A DNA stretch of 55,399 nucleotides from Tyzzerella sp. (GTDB lineage Bacteria; Bacillota; Clostridia; Lachnospirales; Lachnospiraceae): NCBI GenBank assembly GCA_017472665.1, contig JAFUOS010000004.1:1-55399 (forward strand), written 5' to 3'. Of the stretch, positions 7,342 to 16,139 are shown one piece after another; the first letter of the stretch is position 1, and every line of letters starts with the position of its first letter. The position numbers and the translations under genes were made by a program. The notes beneath the pieces were generated by a model, which ran no database searches, was not told the origin of the DNA, and saw only the letters and a program-made list of their open reading frames with translations.

Positions 7342-8016
7342 ATGTATATAGAGATAAACAATTACACAAAAATACTGTCAAAAACTACAGTATTAAATGA
7401 TATTTCCATAAAGATGGACAAAGGAAAGGTCTATGGTTTTCAGGGGTGTAACGGCTCGGGTAAAACTATGCTGATGCGAGCTATATGTGGGTTGATATCA
7501 CCTACTAAGGGAGAAGTTATTATTGATAACAAACCGCTTAGTAAGAAGAATTCATTTCCAGACAGTGTAGGAATTCTTATTGAAAATCCGGGTTTTTTGT
7601 CATATTATTCGGGCTTCAAAAATTTGAAAATCATCGCGCAGATTAAGAACATGATTACGGATGAAACAATTAGAGCGACAATGTCAAAATTGGGACTTGA
7701 TCCTTATGATAATAAAAAGTATGGAAAGTATTCTCTAGGTATGAAGCAGAAACTCGGCATAGCAGCGGCTATTATGGAAGAACCAGAAATTATTATTTTA
7801 GATGAACCCTTTAACGCGCTTGATGAAAAGAGTGTTACTATTGTAGGAAATGAGATTCTAAATCTTAGAAACAAAAATAAATTGATCATTCTCGCATGCC
7901 ATGACAGCAAGGAACTAGAATATCTATGTGATGAGATATTTGTAATAGAGAATGGGAAAATCAAGGATCATAGGAAATTTACACATATTGGGGATTACGA
8001 TAATGAAGAAAAATAG
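7342..8016 (+). CDS. ABC transporter ATP-binding protein
   Basis: 224-residue ATPase. Walker A is GCNGSGKTM near residue 35, the signature is YSLGMKQKLG, Walker B is IIILDEPFNALD, and the switch histidine is in ACHDSKE. This is the short single-domain type found in export systems. I place the start at 7342 rather than at the upstream ATG at 7321, because AGGAGG at 7329-7334 lies 7 bases before it. It energises the membrane subunits encoded just upstream. The Q-loop segment reads IGILIENPGF, which occurs in clostridial drug and lantibiotic-immunity type ATPases. Confidence 0.92.
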   Translation: MYIEINNYTKILSKTTVLNDISIKMDKGKVYGFQGCNGSGKTMLMRAICGLISPTKGEVIIDNKPLSKKNSFPDSVGILIENPGFLSYYSGFKNLKIIAQIKNMITDETIRATMSKLGLDPYDNKKYGKYSLGMKQKLGIAAAIMEEPEIIILDEPFNALDEKSVTIVGNEILNLRNKNKLIILACHDSKELEYLCDEIFVIENGKIKDHRKFTHIGDYDNEEK

Positions 8017-8566
8017 GCGTTTTATTTATGGTGTACTTTGTGGTTTGATAATACTACTATTTGCTTTATTTATAATAGGGTACACAAAGGTGAATCGTAA
8101 ATATCCAGAGGCAATCAATGAAAAATATAATATTGGTGAGATGTTTGAGTATGATGGATGCGATATCTCCGTGAGAGATTACTCTATTTTAAATAAAACG
8201 GAAGCAATTAATTCCGGATATTACGTTGAGGATGATGCGGATTATAAAATTTTGAAATGTACTTTAGAGGCAACAAACAACTCAGATTCTGAGAAAAGTC
8301 CAGAATTATATTATATAGAAGCAGAATCATCGGTGTGGCATAATGGAATCGATTTAGAAGTGATTGATAACGCGAATCAAGCTACGGATTCTCTTCGTCC
8401 CACACTGAAATCGGGAGAAACAGCTACAGTTACTATTGCATTTGTAATGTATAAATTCCAATTTTCTGATGCGCGTTGGAAACGAATTGACAGCGATAAT
8501 ATATATCTTGTTTTTTCGTTATATCCTGTGAAAAAGTATGTTGTTTTGCAGGATAAAACTATTTGA
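8003..8566 (+). CDS. Second membrane-anchored extracytoplasmic protein of the ABC operon
   Basis: 187-residue protein starting MKKNRRF, with a membrane helix at about residues 8-27 and an extracytoplasmic beta-rich domain. The pattern YKILKCTLEATNNSD and LKSGETATVTIAFVMYK matches the DUF4352/DUF5028-like immunoglobulin fold seen in proteins accompanying such transporters. It shares architecture, but little sequence, with the protein at 4232-4948. The ATG at 8003 gives a 14-base overlap with the ATPase gene; a longer frame from 7952 has a non-hydrophobic extension and is unlikely. A terminator follows at 8589. Confidence 0.7.
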   Translation: MKKNRRFIYGVLCGLIILLFALFIIGYTKVNRKYPEAINEKYNIGEMFEYDGCDISVRDYSILNKTEAINSGYYVEDDADYKILKCTLEATNNSDSEKSPELYYIEAESSVWHNGIDLEVIDNANQATDSLRPTLKSGETATVTIAFVMYKFQFSDARWKRIDSDNIYLVFSLYPVKKYVVLQDKTI

Positions 8567-8588
8567 AAAAGGAGATATTTTAATAAAC

Positions 8589-8632
8589 GACACAGGAAAC
8601 CAAGTACGAAAACTTGAATCCTGTGTCTTTTT
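8589..8632. terminator. Hairpin terminator, copy 2 of a repeated element
   Basis: GACACAGG pairs with CCTGTGTC, with an inner CAAGT/ACTTG stem, followed by TTTTTATTT. It ends the ABC operon and may also serve the convergent HAD gene. Compared with 2584-2626 the outer and inner stems are the same with a few single-base insertions. Confidence 0.8.
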
Positions 8633-8643
8633 ATTTGAGAATT

Positions 8644-9423
8644 TTATAGGGAAGCAAGAAGCTCTCTCAAAACCTCCTCCACCGTCTCCGTAGTCGCCGT
8701 CGCAATTTGCTTCACTGAATCTGGAGCAGTTGCCATCGCATAGCTTGTACCAGCAAGTTGCAGCATCTCCAAATCATTTTCCTGATCCCCAAACGCAATC
8801 ATTTCCTCGGCTTGAATTCCCAGTTTCTCGAGCATAATGCGAAGCGCTGCACCTTTATTTATCCCGAATGGCACAAAATCAATCCAGTCATTCCCGGACG
8901 TCACCACTTTGATTTCCTTTTGAAATTTCTCTTTAAAATAATCTAAAGACGCATATGTTCCCGAACGGTCAAAGAACGCAATTTTGACGATAGGCTCCTG
9001 AATTTCAGAAAAATCATCCACGACTGTAGTGTCATTATTTAGCACATGGCGGACGTGGTACAAGAATTCGTCATCGCCCGATTCAATATAGCATGTTTCC
9101 GCACCAGAAACTACGGCCAGACAATCCAGCTGCCCCTTGATACTTTGAATAATACGAAATGCCAAATCCGTATCCATCGAAAAAGTAGAAATCACTTCAT
9201 TTTTGTAGATGCACACAGCGCCATTTTCAGCAATATAAGAAATCTCATCTGCGATCGGCCTGAACAAATTTCGCTGACTTGCAATTTGTCTTCCACTCGT
9301 GGCTATAAAATGAATTCCTTTTTTTTTCAACGCGAGTATCAAATCATATATTTCTGGATTGAGAGCCTGTGCTCCATGCAATAATAATGTTCCATCCAAA
9401 TCACTTGCAATCAATTTAATCAT
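8644..9423 (-). CDS. Cof-type HAD superfamily sugar-phosphatase
   Basis: 259-residue HAD hydrolase of the Cof/YbjI subfamily. Motif I is DLDGTLL (residues 8-14), motif II is ATSGR, the lysine motif lies in the INKGAALR region, and motif III is FGDQENDLEML. The large cap between motifs II and III is of the C2 type. Such enzymes dephosphorylate sugar phosphates or flavin/pyridoxal phosphates, and the actual substrate cannot be read from sequence. AGAGGA lies upstream of the ATG. It is monocistronic and converges on the ABC operon. Confidence 0.9.
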   Translation of the reverse strand: MIKLIASDLDGTLLLHGAQALNPEIYDLILALKKKGIHFIATSGRQIASQRNLFRPIADEISYIAENGAVCIYKNEVISTFSMDTDLAFRIIQSIKGQLDCLAVVSGAETCYIESGDDEFLYHVRHVLNNDTTVVDDFSEIQEPIVKIAFFDRSGTYASLDYFKEKFQKEIKVVTSGNDWIDFVPFGINKGAALRIMLEKLGIQAEEMIAFGDQENDLEMLQLAGTSYAMATAPDSVKQIATATTETVEEVLRELLASL

Positions 9424-9646
9424 AACAAATCCTCTTTACTGGTATTTTTCTTTGTTTAAAGATAACATTCACGAGTTGGGATGTCAATTTTTTTGAAGAA
9501 ATTGCTTTTTTATAAACAGACTATTTTGTAAAAATAAAGAAATAATAAAATAAACTGGAAGTATATTGAAAATTAAAAATGTGTGTTGTAAATTAGTGAG
9601 AGGCACATAATTATATGAAAGTATCAGATAGAAGGGAAAGTATTAG

Positions 9647-12600
9647 ATGCTGCAAATTAAAAACATATCCAAGCAATATAAAACAGGAGATTTGGTTCAA
9701 AACGCGTTAAATGATGTCAGTCTGAATTTCCGGGATAATGAGTTTGTATCAATCTTAGGACCATCTGGTTCCGGGAAAACGACATTGCTTAATATCATTG
9801 GTGGATTAGACCGTTATGACAGCGGTGACTTGATTATTAACAATGTATCGACGAAAAATTATAAAGACCGCGATTGGGATTCTTATAGAAACCATACAAT
9901 CGGATTTGTATTTCAAAGTTACAACCTGATTCCGCATCAGACCGTATTGGCAAATGTGGAATTGGCATTGACGATTGGTGGAATCTCGAAAAAGGAACGA
10001 AAGAGAAGAGCACTTCAGGCGTTAGAGGAAGTAGGCTTGAAAGAACAGGCACACAAGAGACCGAATCAGATGTCTGGTGGACAGATGCAGAGAGTTGCCA
10101 TTGCGAGAGCCCTGGTAAACAATCCTGACATTCTGCTCGCAGATGAACCGACGGGAGCACTTGACACAGAAACCAGCGTACAGGTCATGGAATTGTTAAA
10201 GAAAGTGGCTCATGACCGTTTGGTTATCATGGTTACACATAACCCGGAACTTGCAGAAGAATATTCTACGCGTATTGCAAAATTGAAAGATGGAAAGATT
10301 CTTGACGATTCGGACCCATTTGTTCCAAATGAAAAGGAATTATTGCCGCCAGAGCATAAGAATCTGGGAAAATCTTCAATGTCAATTTTGACGGCATTAT
10401 CTTTGAGTTTTAATAACTTATTGACCAAGAAAGGCCGTACCTTATTGACTGCATTTGCGGGTTCTATCGGAATTATCGGAATTGCTTTGATTTTATCGTT
10501 ATCAACAGGATTTCAAAATTATATTGATCAGATTCAGGAGGACACATTGACGTCTTATCCGCTGAGCGTCATGTCAGAAACTGCAGATACTACATCTATG
10601 CTGCTTTCCATGGCAACTCAGACGGGCGAAAGTGAAGGCGGGGATGTTGTAGAAGAAAGACAATATATTAGCACGATGTTCTCTAAGATTGGAACCAATG
10701 ATTTGAAATCATTTAAAAAATATTTGGAGAAAAATTCAGATGAAGTAGACGACATGGTATCGCTTGTTCGTTATCAATACAGCGTGAATCCAATGATTTA
10801 CACGAAGGATGTGAATGGGGACATTACACAGCTGAATCCGAGCAAGTTATTGTCGTCATTGGGTGCTAGTACTATGATGTCAAGTTCCACAACGTCTGTA
10901 TTTACCGAGATGATTGACGACCAGAAGATGCTAGAGGAACAATATAATGTTCTGGCAGGAAAATGGCCGGAAAGTTATGATGAAGTGATTCTTGTATTGC
11001 CTGAGCCAAATGGTATCTCTGACTTGTTGTTATATAGTCTTGGGTTGCGCGATAGCAATGAACTGCAGGATATGCTTACCAAAATCATGGCAGGGGAAGC
11101 AGTTGAAAATACGAGTGAACCGTTAGAATATACATATGATGAATTGATGAATATTTCATTGAAACTGGTAGATGCGAGTGATACTTATAAATACAACGAG
11201 ACTTATAATATTTATGAGAGCATGACTGAGGACGCCGTATTCATGCAGGGTATTTATGATAATGCACTTGATTTGAAAATTGTCGGAATTGTATGCGCGA
11301 AGAAAAGTTCATCATCGATGATGTTGACGACAGGTGTGGCTTACACAAAAGAATTGACAGAATATGTGATTGAGCAGGCGGAGGAATCTGAGATTGTTCA
11401 AAAACAATTGGCAAATGAAGAAGTCAATGTGTTTAGTAATAAACGATTTGATGATGACAGTGAAGAATCGGGATTGAACTTTGAGGACATGATTTCGATT
11501 GATACAGAGCTATTATCTTCAGCATTTGGCATGAATATCAGCGAGAGTGATATTTCGAATATGACGCAGGGATATATGGGAGAAATCTCGAGCGCGATTA
11601 CGACGGATACAGCGAAGGCAGAGGTTGCATTTAACGAGACACTTAAGACGCTTGCGACGGACATGATGACCAGTTATGTTGAAGAAAATAAGAACCCAAT
11701 TTATGGAAATATGGCAGCAATTAAGATGACCGATGTGGATCAGGTTGTGAATACATTTATGTCGAAGGACACCACTAAGGCGGCACTTGCAAAATTGGAA
11801 GCGGAATATTTGATTCCACAGGATACGTTTGCTGAAATTTACGCACCATTGTTGAAAGGTGCATGGCAAGGTTATATTACGTATTGGGCGAGTTTGAATG
11901 CTGGAAACCAAGGAGCCGATAAGCCAACTACTGAGACTCCAGATACTGAGAATTCAGATGGGGGAGCTTTAAGTGACCAAAACTCAGGCGCAGCCAATGT
12001 TGGAACTACAACTACCGTTACGGAAATCCCGAGCACAGGGAATGTCGAAGGAAATACAGATGTAACAGCACTTTTGACAGCCGACATCGCAAAATCTTAT
12101 TTAGAAGTATTTATGACTCAATCTGCGGTAAGCCAGGCTTCTCAGACGATTGCCGGAAAGATGACAGAAGCTGTGATGCAGAAGACGATTTTATCAAAAG
12201 TTGGCGAATTGACTCAAAGCTTAATGGGTACCATGTCAAGTTCCTTTAACGTAGACCAAAGTAAGATTGCATCCGCTTTCAAGTTTGACCTAAGTGAAGA
12301 AGAATTGACTCGTTTGATGAAGACCATGTCAGCAAGCAGTACAGAGAAGAATGCAAATACGAACTTACTGTCATTGGGATATCAGGATTTAGAAGAACCT
12401 ACTTCAATTTCTTTTTATTTTAATGATTTTGAATCGAAAGAGTTATTCTTAGATTTTTTGGATGAATATAACGAAAAGATGGAAAAAGAAGATGACGAAA
12501 AAGTGATCAAATACACAGACCTTACGGGAATTCTGATGTCATCGGTTAAGACGATTGTGGATAGCGTAAGTTATGTATTGATTGCATTCGTAAGTATTTC

Positions 12601-12970
12601 GCTCATCGTATCTTCGATTATGATTGGTATCATCACCTATATTTCTGTATTGGAACGTACAAAGGAAATCGGTGTATTGAGAGCGATTGGGGCATCTAAG
12701 AAGAATATTTCTTCTATCTTTAATGCAGAAACGTTTATTGTGGGATTGTGCTCTGGATTGATTGGTATTTTGATTACGTTGGCGTTGTTAGTACCGATTA
12801 ATTATATCATCCATACATTGACGGGTAATCTAGGAATTACTGCGGTTCTGCCGGTATCAGGTGGAGCGACGCTGGTTATTTTGAGTGTGATTTTGACACT
12901 GATTGGTGGATTGATTCCATCGAAACAGGCGGCGAAGAAAGATCCGGTGCTGGCGTTGAGAAGTGAATAG
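9647..12970 (+). CDS. Fused ABC ATPase / FtsX-type permease (MacB-like exporter)
   Basis: 1107-residue single-chain exporter. Residues 1-225 form an ATPase of the LolD/MacB class: Walker A GPSGSGKTTL, signature MSGGQMQRVAIARAL and Walker B ILLADEPTGALD. One membrane helix lies near 258-282. A very large extracellular region follows (about 283-965), including a Thr/Gly/Ser-rich low-complexity linker near residues 755-800. The FtsX domain (about 970-1105) has three helices and the YISVLERTKEIGVLRAIGASK motif. The architecture resembles mechanotransmission exporters for peptides or antimicrobial defence. No two-component pair is adjacent. It ends in a terminator at 12985, and the next gene is probably independent. 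Confidence 0.92.
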   Translation: MLQIKNISKQYKTGDLVQNALNDVSLNFRDNEFVSILGPSGSGKTTLLNIIGGLDRYDSGDLIINNVSTKNYKDRDWDSYRNHTIGFVFQSYNLIPHQTVLANVELALTIGGISKKERKRRALQALEEVGLKEQAHKRPNQMSGGQMQRVAIARALVNNPDILLADEPTGALDTETSVQVMELLKKVAHDRLVIMVTHNPELAEEYSTRIAKLKDGKILDDSDPFVPNEKELLPPEHKNLGKSSMSILTALSLSFNNLLTKKGRTLLTAFAGSIGIIGIALILSLSTGFQNYIDQIQEDTLTSYPLSVMSETADTTSMLLSMATQTGESEGGDVVEERQYISTMFSKIGTNDLKSFKKYLEKNSDEVDDMVSLVRYQYSVNPMIYTKDVNGDITQLNPSKLLSSLGASTMMSSSTTSVFTEMIDDQKMLEEQYNVLAGKWPESYDEVILVLPEPNGISDLLLYSLGLRDSNELQDMLTKIMAGEAVENTSEPLEYTYDELMNISLKLVDASDTYKYNETYNIYESMTEDAVFMQGIYDNALDLKIVGIVCAKKSSSSMMLTTGVAYTKELTEYVIEQAEESEIVQKQLANEEVNVFSNKRFDDDSEESGLNFEDMISIDTELLSSAFGMNISESDISNMTQGYMGEISSAITTDTAKAEVAFNETLKTLATDMMTSYVEENKNPIYGNMAAIKMTDVDQVVNTFMSKDTTKAALAKLEAEYLIPQDTFAEIYAPLLKGAWQGYITYWASLNAGNQGADKPTTETPDTENSDGGALSDQNSGAANVGTTTTVTEIPSTGNVEGNTDVTALLTADIAKSYLEVFMTQSAVSQASQTIAGKMTEAVMQKTILSKVGELTQSLMGTMSSSFNVDQSKIASAFKFDLSEEELTRLMKTMSASSTEKNANTNLLSLGYQDLEEPTSISFYFNDFESKELFLDFLDEYNEKMEKEDDEKVIKYTDLTGILMSSVKTIVDSVSYVLIAFVSISLIVSSIMIGIITYISVLERTKEIGVLRAIGASKKNISSIFNAETFIVGLCSGLIGILITLALLVPINYIIHTLTGNLGITAVLPVSGGATLVILSVILTLIGGLIPSKQAAKKDPVLALRSE

Positions 12971-12984
12971 AGGTAATAGAGTTG

Positions 12985-13011
12985 AAAGGCACTCATTTGA
13001 GTGTCTTTTTT
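12985..13011 (+). terminator. Rho-independent terminator after the ABC exporter
   Basis: AAAGGCACTC pairs with GAGTGTCTTT around ATTT and is followed by a T-run. Confidence 0.85.
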
Positions 13012-13060
13012 CATTTAGCAGCATATCCTAAATTAGAACCCTAAAAAAGGAGCAACAACC

Positions 13061-13822
13061 ATGCCATATTCAATCATGCTCGACGCCGGTCACGGAGGCC
13101 GTGATCCCGGAGCAGTATATAATGGAAGACAAGAAAAAGATGACACCCTCCGATTAACCCTAGCCATCGGAGAAATTTTACAAAACAACGGAATTGACGT
13201 AGAATATACAAGAACAACAGATGTATACGAATCACCATACCAGAAAGCCATGGAAGCAAATGAAGCCGGAGTAGATTTCTTTGTTTCGATTCACCGAAAC
13301 TCTTTTCCACAGGACAACGTAGTTTCCGGCGTGGAAAGCCTTGTTTATAATAAAGAGGGCGTCAAATACGAGATGGCACAAAATATCAATGCACAACTGG
13401 AGACAGTCGGATTTGTAAATCTTGGTGTCCAGGCAAGACCCAATCTTGTGGTTTTAAAACGTACCCAAATGCCAGCCGTACTTGTGGAAGTCGGTTTCAT
13501 TAATTCAGATGTCGATAATCGGTTGTTTGATGCCAATTTTTATGACATTGCACAGGCAATTGCAGATGGTATTTTGGAAACATTAGATGGCTCACTGTCA
13601 GAAGAATACATGAGTTATTCGGTACAGACAGGGGCTTACCGTAACAGGAGATATGCGGAAGCATTGCTTCAGGAGCTGCAAGAAATGGAGTTCCCAGCAC
13701 GAATTGAGATGGGCGACGGCTTTTACCGCGTCAGAGTAGGAAACTTTGAAACATTAAATGAAGCGACAGCAATGGAACAAAGATTAAAAAGGGCTGGATA
13801 TCCGACGGTGATTGTGACATAA
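13061..13822 (+). CDS. N-acetylmuramoyl-L-alanine amidase with SPOR domain, CwlC-like
   Basis: 253-residue peptidoglycan hydrolase that cleaves the bond between muramic acid and L-alanine. Residues 1-178 are an Amidase_3 domain with zinc ligands visible as His11 (DAGHGG), Glu26, His78 (SIHRN) and catalytic Glu143 (VEVGFINS). Residues about 184-253 are a SPOR domain that binds denuded glycan. There is no signal peptide. The size, domain order and cytoplasmic form match Bacillus CwlC, a mother-cell-lysis amidase made late in sporulation; a phage-type endolysin is an alternative, but no phage genes are near. The start has AAAGGAG. CATATCCTA at 13022-13030 fits a sigma-K -10 pattern, without a clear -35. 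Confidence 0.9.
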   Translation: MPYSIMLDAGHGGRDPGAVYNGRQEKDDTLRLTLAIGEILQNNGIDVEYTRTTDVYESPYQKAMEANEAGVDFFVSIHRNSFPQDNVVSGVESLVYNKEGVKYEMAQNINAQLETVGFVNLGVQARPNLVVLKRTQMPAVLVEVGFINSDVDNRLFDANFYDIAQAIADGILETLDGSLSEEYMSYSVQTGAYRNRRYAEALLQELQEMEFPARIEMGDGFYRVRVGNFETLNEATAMEQRLKRAGYPTVIVT

Positions 13823-13855
13823 TAAAGGCACAGGAGAACAAACACGGAGGACACT

Positions 13856-14602
13856 ATGAGCGGAAAAATAGAATTTCTTGAAAAATTAAACGGCTTACTA
13901 AAAATGGCGCAGGCACAGGGCAGCCAGATTACCATAGACGAGGTCAAAGCATACTTTTCGGAGGATGCTTTGACCGAAGAACAGATGGAATTAGTTTTTG
14001 ATTATCTGTTAACACAGAAGGTGGCTGTAAAAGGCTATGTGAAAATAAATTCCACGGAAAAGGAAGAGGAATTTTCGGAAGAAGAAAAAGCATATTTGAA
14101 AGAATATGAAACAGATTTGGGTGCATTTCGAGAAATTTCGGAGGAAGAACGAAGAGAAATGTACGGACAAGCTGCAACGGGAAATGAGGCGGCAAAACAG
14201 AAATTAATTGAGAGTTATCTGAGGGAAGTTGTGAAAATTGCAAAAGAGATGCATAAACCAGAGGTATTTCTTGGAGATTTGATTCAGGAAGGAAATCTCG
14301 GGTTGGTATTGGGCGTAGAAATACTTTCAGCTGTAGATGCATCAACTGCCCACGAAATCATCACACAACAGATTCGCCAAAGCATACAGTTATTATTAGA
14401 AGAACAGGCAGAACTCACCAGCAGAGATAAAAAGATGGTAGAAAAAGTACAAGCTTTGGACGAAAGCATTCAGGCTCTGACAGAAGAACTTGGCCGAAAA
14501 GTGACGATTGATGAACTTGCCATTTACATGGGCATGGAGATTGAAGAGATAGAAGATATCTTAAAATTGACAGGAGAAGAGCCGGAAGCAGAAGAAAATT
14601 GA
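13856..14602 (+). CDS. Sigma-70-like protein lacking promoter-recognition regions
   Basis: 248-residue protein. Residues about 1-60 resemble sigma region 1.1 (TIDEVKAYF, EEQMELVFDYL). Residues 114-155 match regions 2.1-2.2, which bind RNA polymerase core (KLIESYLREVVKIAK, FLGDLIQEGNLGLV). Residues 155-240 match the end of region 2 and region 3 (IRQSI, LTEELGRKVTIDELA). The aromatic -10-melting stretch, FSTYATWW in SigA, is replaced by non-aromatic residues (about 161-171), and region 4, which reads the -35, is absent. It could be a core-binding modulator or decoy; a new type of sigma factor is less likely. It follows the amidase gene by 33 bases with GGAGG before the ATG. Confidence 0.8.
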   Translation: MSGKIEFLEKLNGLLKMAQAQGSQITIDEVKAYFSEDALTEEQMELVFDYLLTQKVAVKGYVKINSTEKEEEFSEEEKAYLKEYETDLGAFREISEEERREMYGQAATGNEAAKQKLIESYLREVVKIAKEMHKPEVFLGDLIQEGNLGLVLGVEILSAVDASTAHEIITQQIRQSIQLLLEEQAELTSRDKKMVEKVQALDESIQALTEELGRKVTIDELAIYMGMEIEEIEDILKLTGEEPEAEEN

Positions 14603-14608
14603 TATTAG

Positions 14609-14646
14609 AAGGAGCAAGCCTCTCAAACTAGAGAGGTTTGCTCCTT
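14609..14646. terminator. Strong hairpin between convergent genes
   Basis: AAGGAGCAAGCCTCTC pairs almost perfectly with GAGAGGTTTGCTCCTT around AAACTA. The T-run is poor, but the 16-bp stem sits exactly between the convergent sigma-like and CBS-domain genes. Confidence 0.65.
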
Positions 14647-14681
14647 GAAATTTGCAATATTATTAGGGATTACCCCGTGTT

Positions 14682-15971
14682 TTAGTCATCTTCCTCATCA
14701 TCGTCATCATCGTCATAGAAATCTTCTGGAAGATAAATATGAACTTTTTCAATTCTGTTTTTGTCAAGTGAATCTACAACCATGCGAACATCTTTTTCTA
14801 CAATGAGTTCATCTTTTTCGTCGGGAAGACGGTCAAGATGTTCGATAATATATCCTCCAAGAGAATCATAATCTTCGGATTCCAAATTAAGCTCAATACG
14901 GTCGTTCAAATCATCTAGGTTCATAGAGCCTTCTACGATAAATTCGTATTCGCTGATTTGCTTGAAGAATTCTTCTTCGTTCTCATCGTATTCATCGTGG
15001 ATTTCTCCAACGATTTCTTCCAAAATATCTTCCAATGTAATAAGTCCGGCTGTCTCGCCATATTCATCTAATACAATGGCGATGTTTAAAGAAGCCTGTC
15101 GCATTTCTACAAGTAATTCGGAAATGCTTTTGTGTTCGTGTGTGAAATATGCTTCTCGCAAAATATCACGAATGTGGAACTCTTTTGTATTATCAAATAA
15201 GAGTAAATCCTTCATGTTGATCGTGCCGATTACGTTATCAGTTGTCTCTTCGTAAACAGGCAGTCGGGTGAATTTATCCTCTCGGAAAATTTCAAGCAGT
15301 TCGTCATAGGAACTTTCTACATCTGCAAATGTTACATGCACTCTTGGTACCATAACATCTTTCGCTTTTGCATCACCCAAATCGAACACGTTGTAAATCA
15401 TCTCTTTTTCTTCGTCTTCGATGACCCCATCTTCGTGGCTTACATCCACGATGGTACGAAGTTCATTTTCTGTCATGGTATTTAACTTAGCGTTAGGGTC
15501 CACACGGAGTAAAAAAAGAAGTCCGCGAGACAACATGTTTATAATGAAACTCACCGGCGTTAAAATTACCATAATAAAATGAATCGGATAAGCATATGAT
15601 AAAGCAAGCTTTTCGGAATTAATCGTAGCGACTGTCTTTGGTGTAATTTCTCCGAAAATCAAAATTAATACGGTGATAAGCCCGGTCGCAATCGCAACGG
15701 CGGAACCACCGAAGTTATATGCTATCGTCGTCGTTAAAGAAGAAGCGGAAAGGTTTACAATATTGTTACCAATCAGGATGGCGCTGAGCATCTTGGAAGA
15801 ATCATCGGTAATCTTGATGACCATCTTCGCTCGCTTGTCACCTTCTTCTGCTAAAGAACGCATCTTAATCTTGTTTACAGTTGTCAAACTGGTCTCTGCT
15901 GATGAAAAGAATGCAGAGCCTAGTAATAAAATAATCAATACAATAATTTGTATGGCGGCACTAGGGTCCAC
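14682..15971 (-). CDS. CNNM/CBS hemolysin-family membrane protein (HlyC/CorC type), GTG start
   Basis: 429-residue protein. The N-terminal DUF21/CNNM domain (residues about 1-185) has four membrane segments and the family motif SAFFSSAETSLTTVNK. A CBS pair follows (about 200-325), then a CorC_HlyC domain (about 340-415) and a short Asp/Glu tail with eight consecutive acidic residues. Members act in divalent cation, probably magnesium, efflux or homeostasis; hemolysin activity is historical. I chose the GTG at 15971 because ACTCCTTT (AAAGGAGT on this strand) lies 9 bases upstream and the protein then begins at the hydrophobic helix. Longer upstream frames give an implausible N-terminus that crosses the murB promoter. 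Confidence 0.9.
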   Translation of the reverse strand: MDPSAAIQIIVLIILLLGSAFFSSAETSLTTVNKIKMRSLAEEGDKRAKMVIKITDDSSKMLSAILIGNNIVNLSASSLTTTIAYNFGGSAVAIATGLITVLILIFGEITPKTVATINSEKLALSYAYPIHFIMVILTPVSFIINMLSRGLLFLLRVDPNAKLNTMTENELRTIVDVSHEDGVIEDEEKEMIYNVFDLGDAKAKDVMVPRVHVTFADVESSYDELLEIFREDKFTRLPVYEETTDNVIGTINMKDLLLFDNTKEFHIRDILREAYFTHEHKSISELLVEMRQASLNIAIVLDEYGETAGLITLEDILEEIVGEIHDEYDENEEEFFKQISEYEFIVEGSMNLDDLNDRIELNLESEDYDSLGGYIIEHLDRLPDEKDELIVEKDVRMVVDSLDKNRIEKVHIYLPEDFYDDDDDDEEDD

Positions 15972-16053
15972 TGAAAAATCACTCCTTTGTTTTTGTAAAA
16001 TTTTATGTATCCAGTCTAATATAACCCATTTTACTGGAATTTGCAATAGTACA

Positions 16054-16082
16054 TTGAATTTGTTCGGAGATTGTTGTATGAT
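16054..16082 (+). promoter_or_regulatory. Promoter of the murB-rapZ-whiA operon
   Basis: TTGAAT (16054-16059), a 17-base spacer and TATGAT (16077-16082), 57 bases before the murB ATG. Confidence 0.55.
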
Positions 16083-16139
16083 AAAAGTTGAAATTCTACA
16101 CATTATGAATAGGAAGTAATCAGTGAATGGGGAATATGT

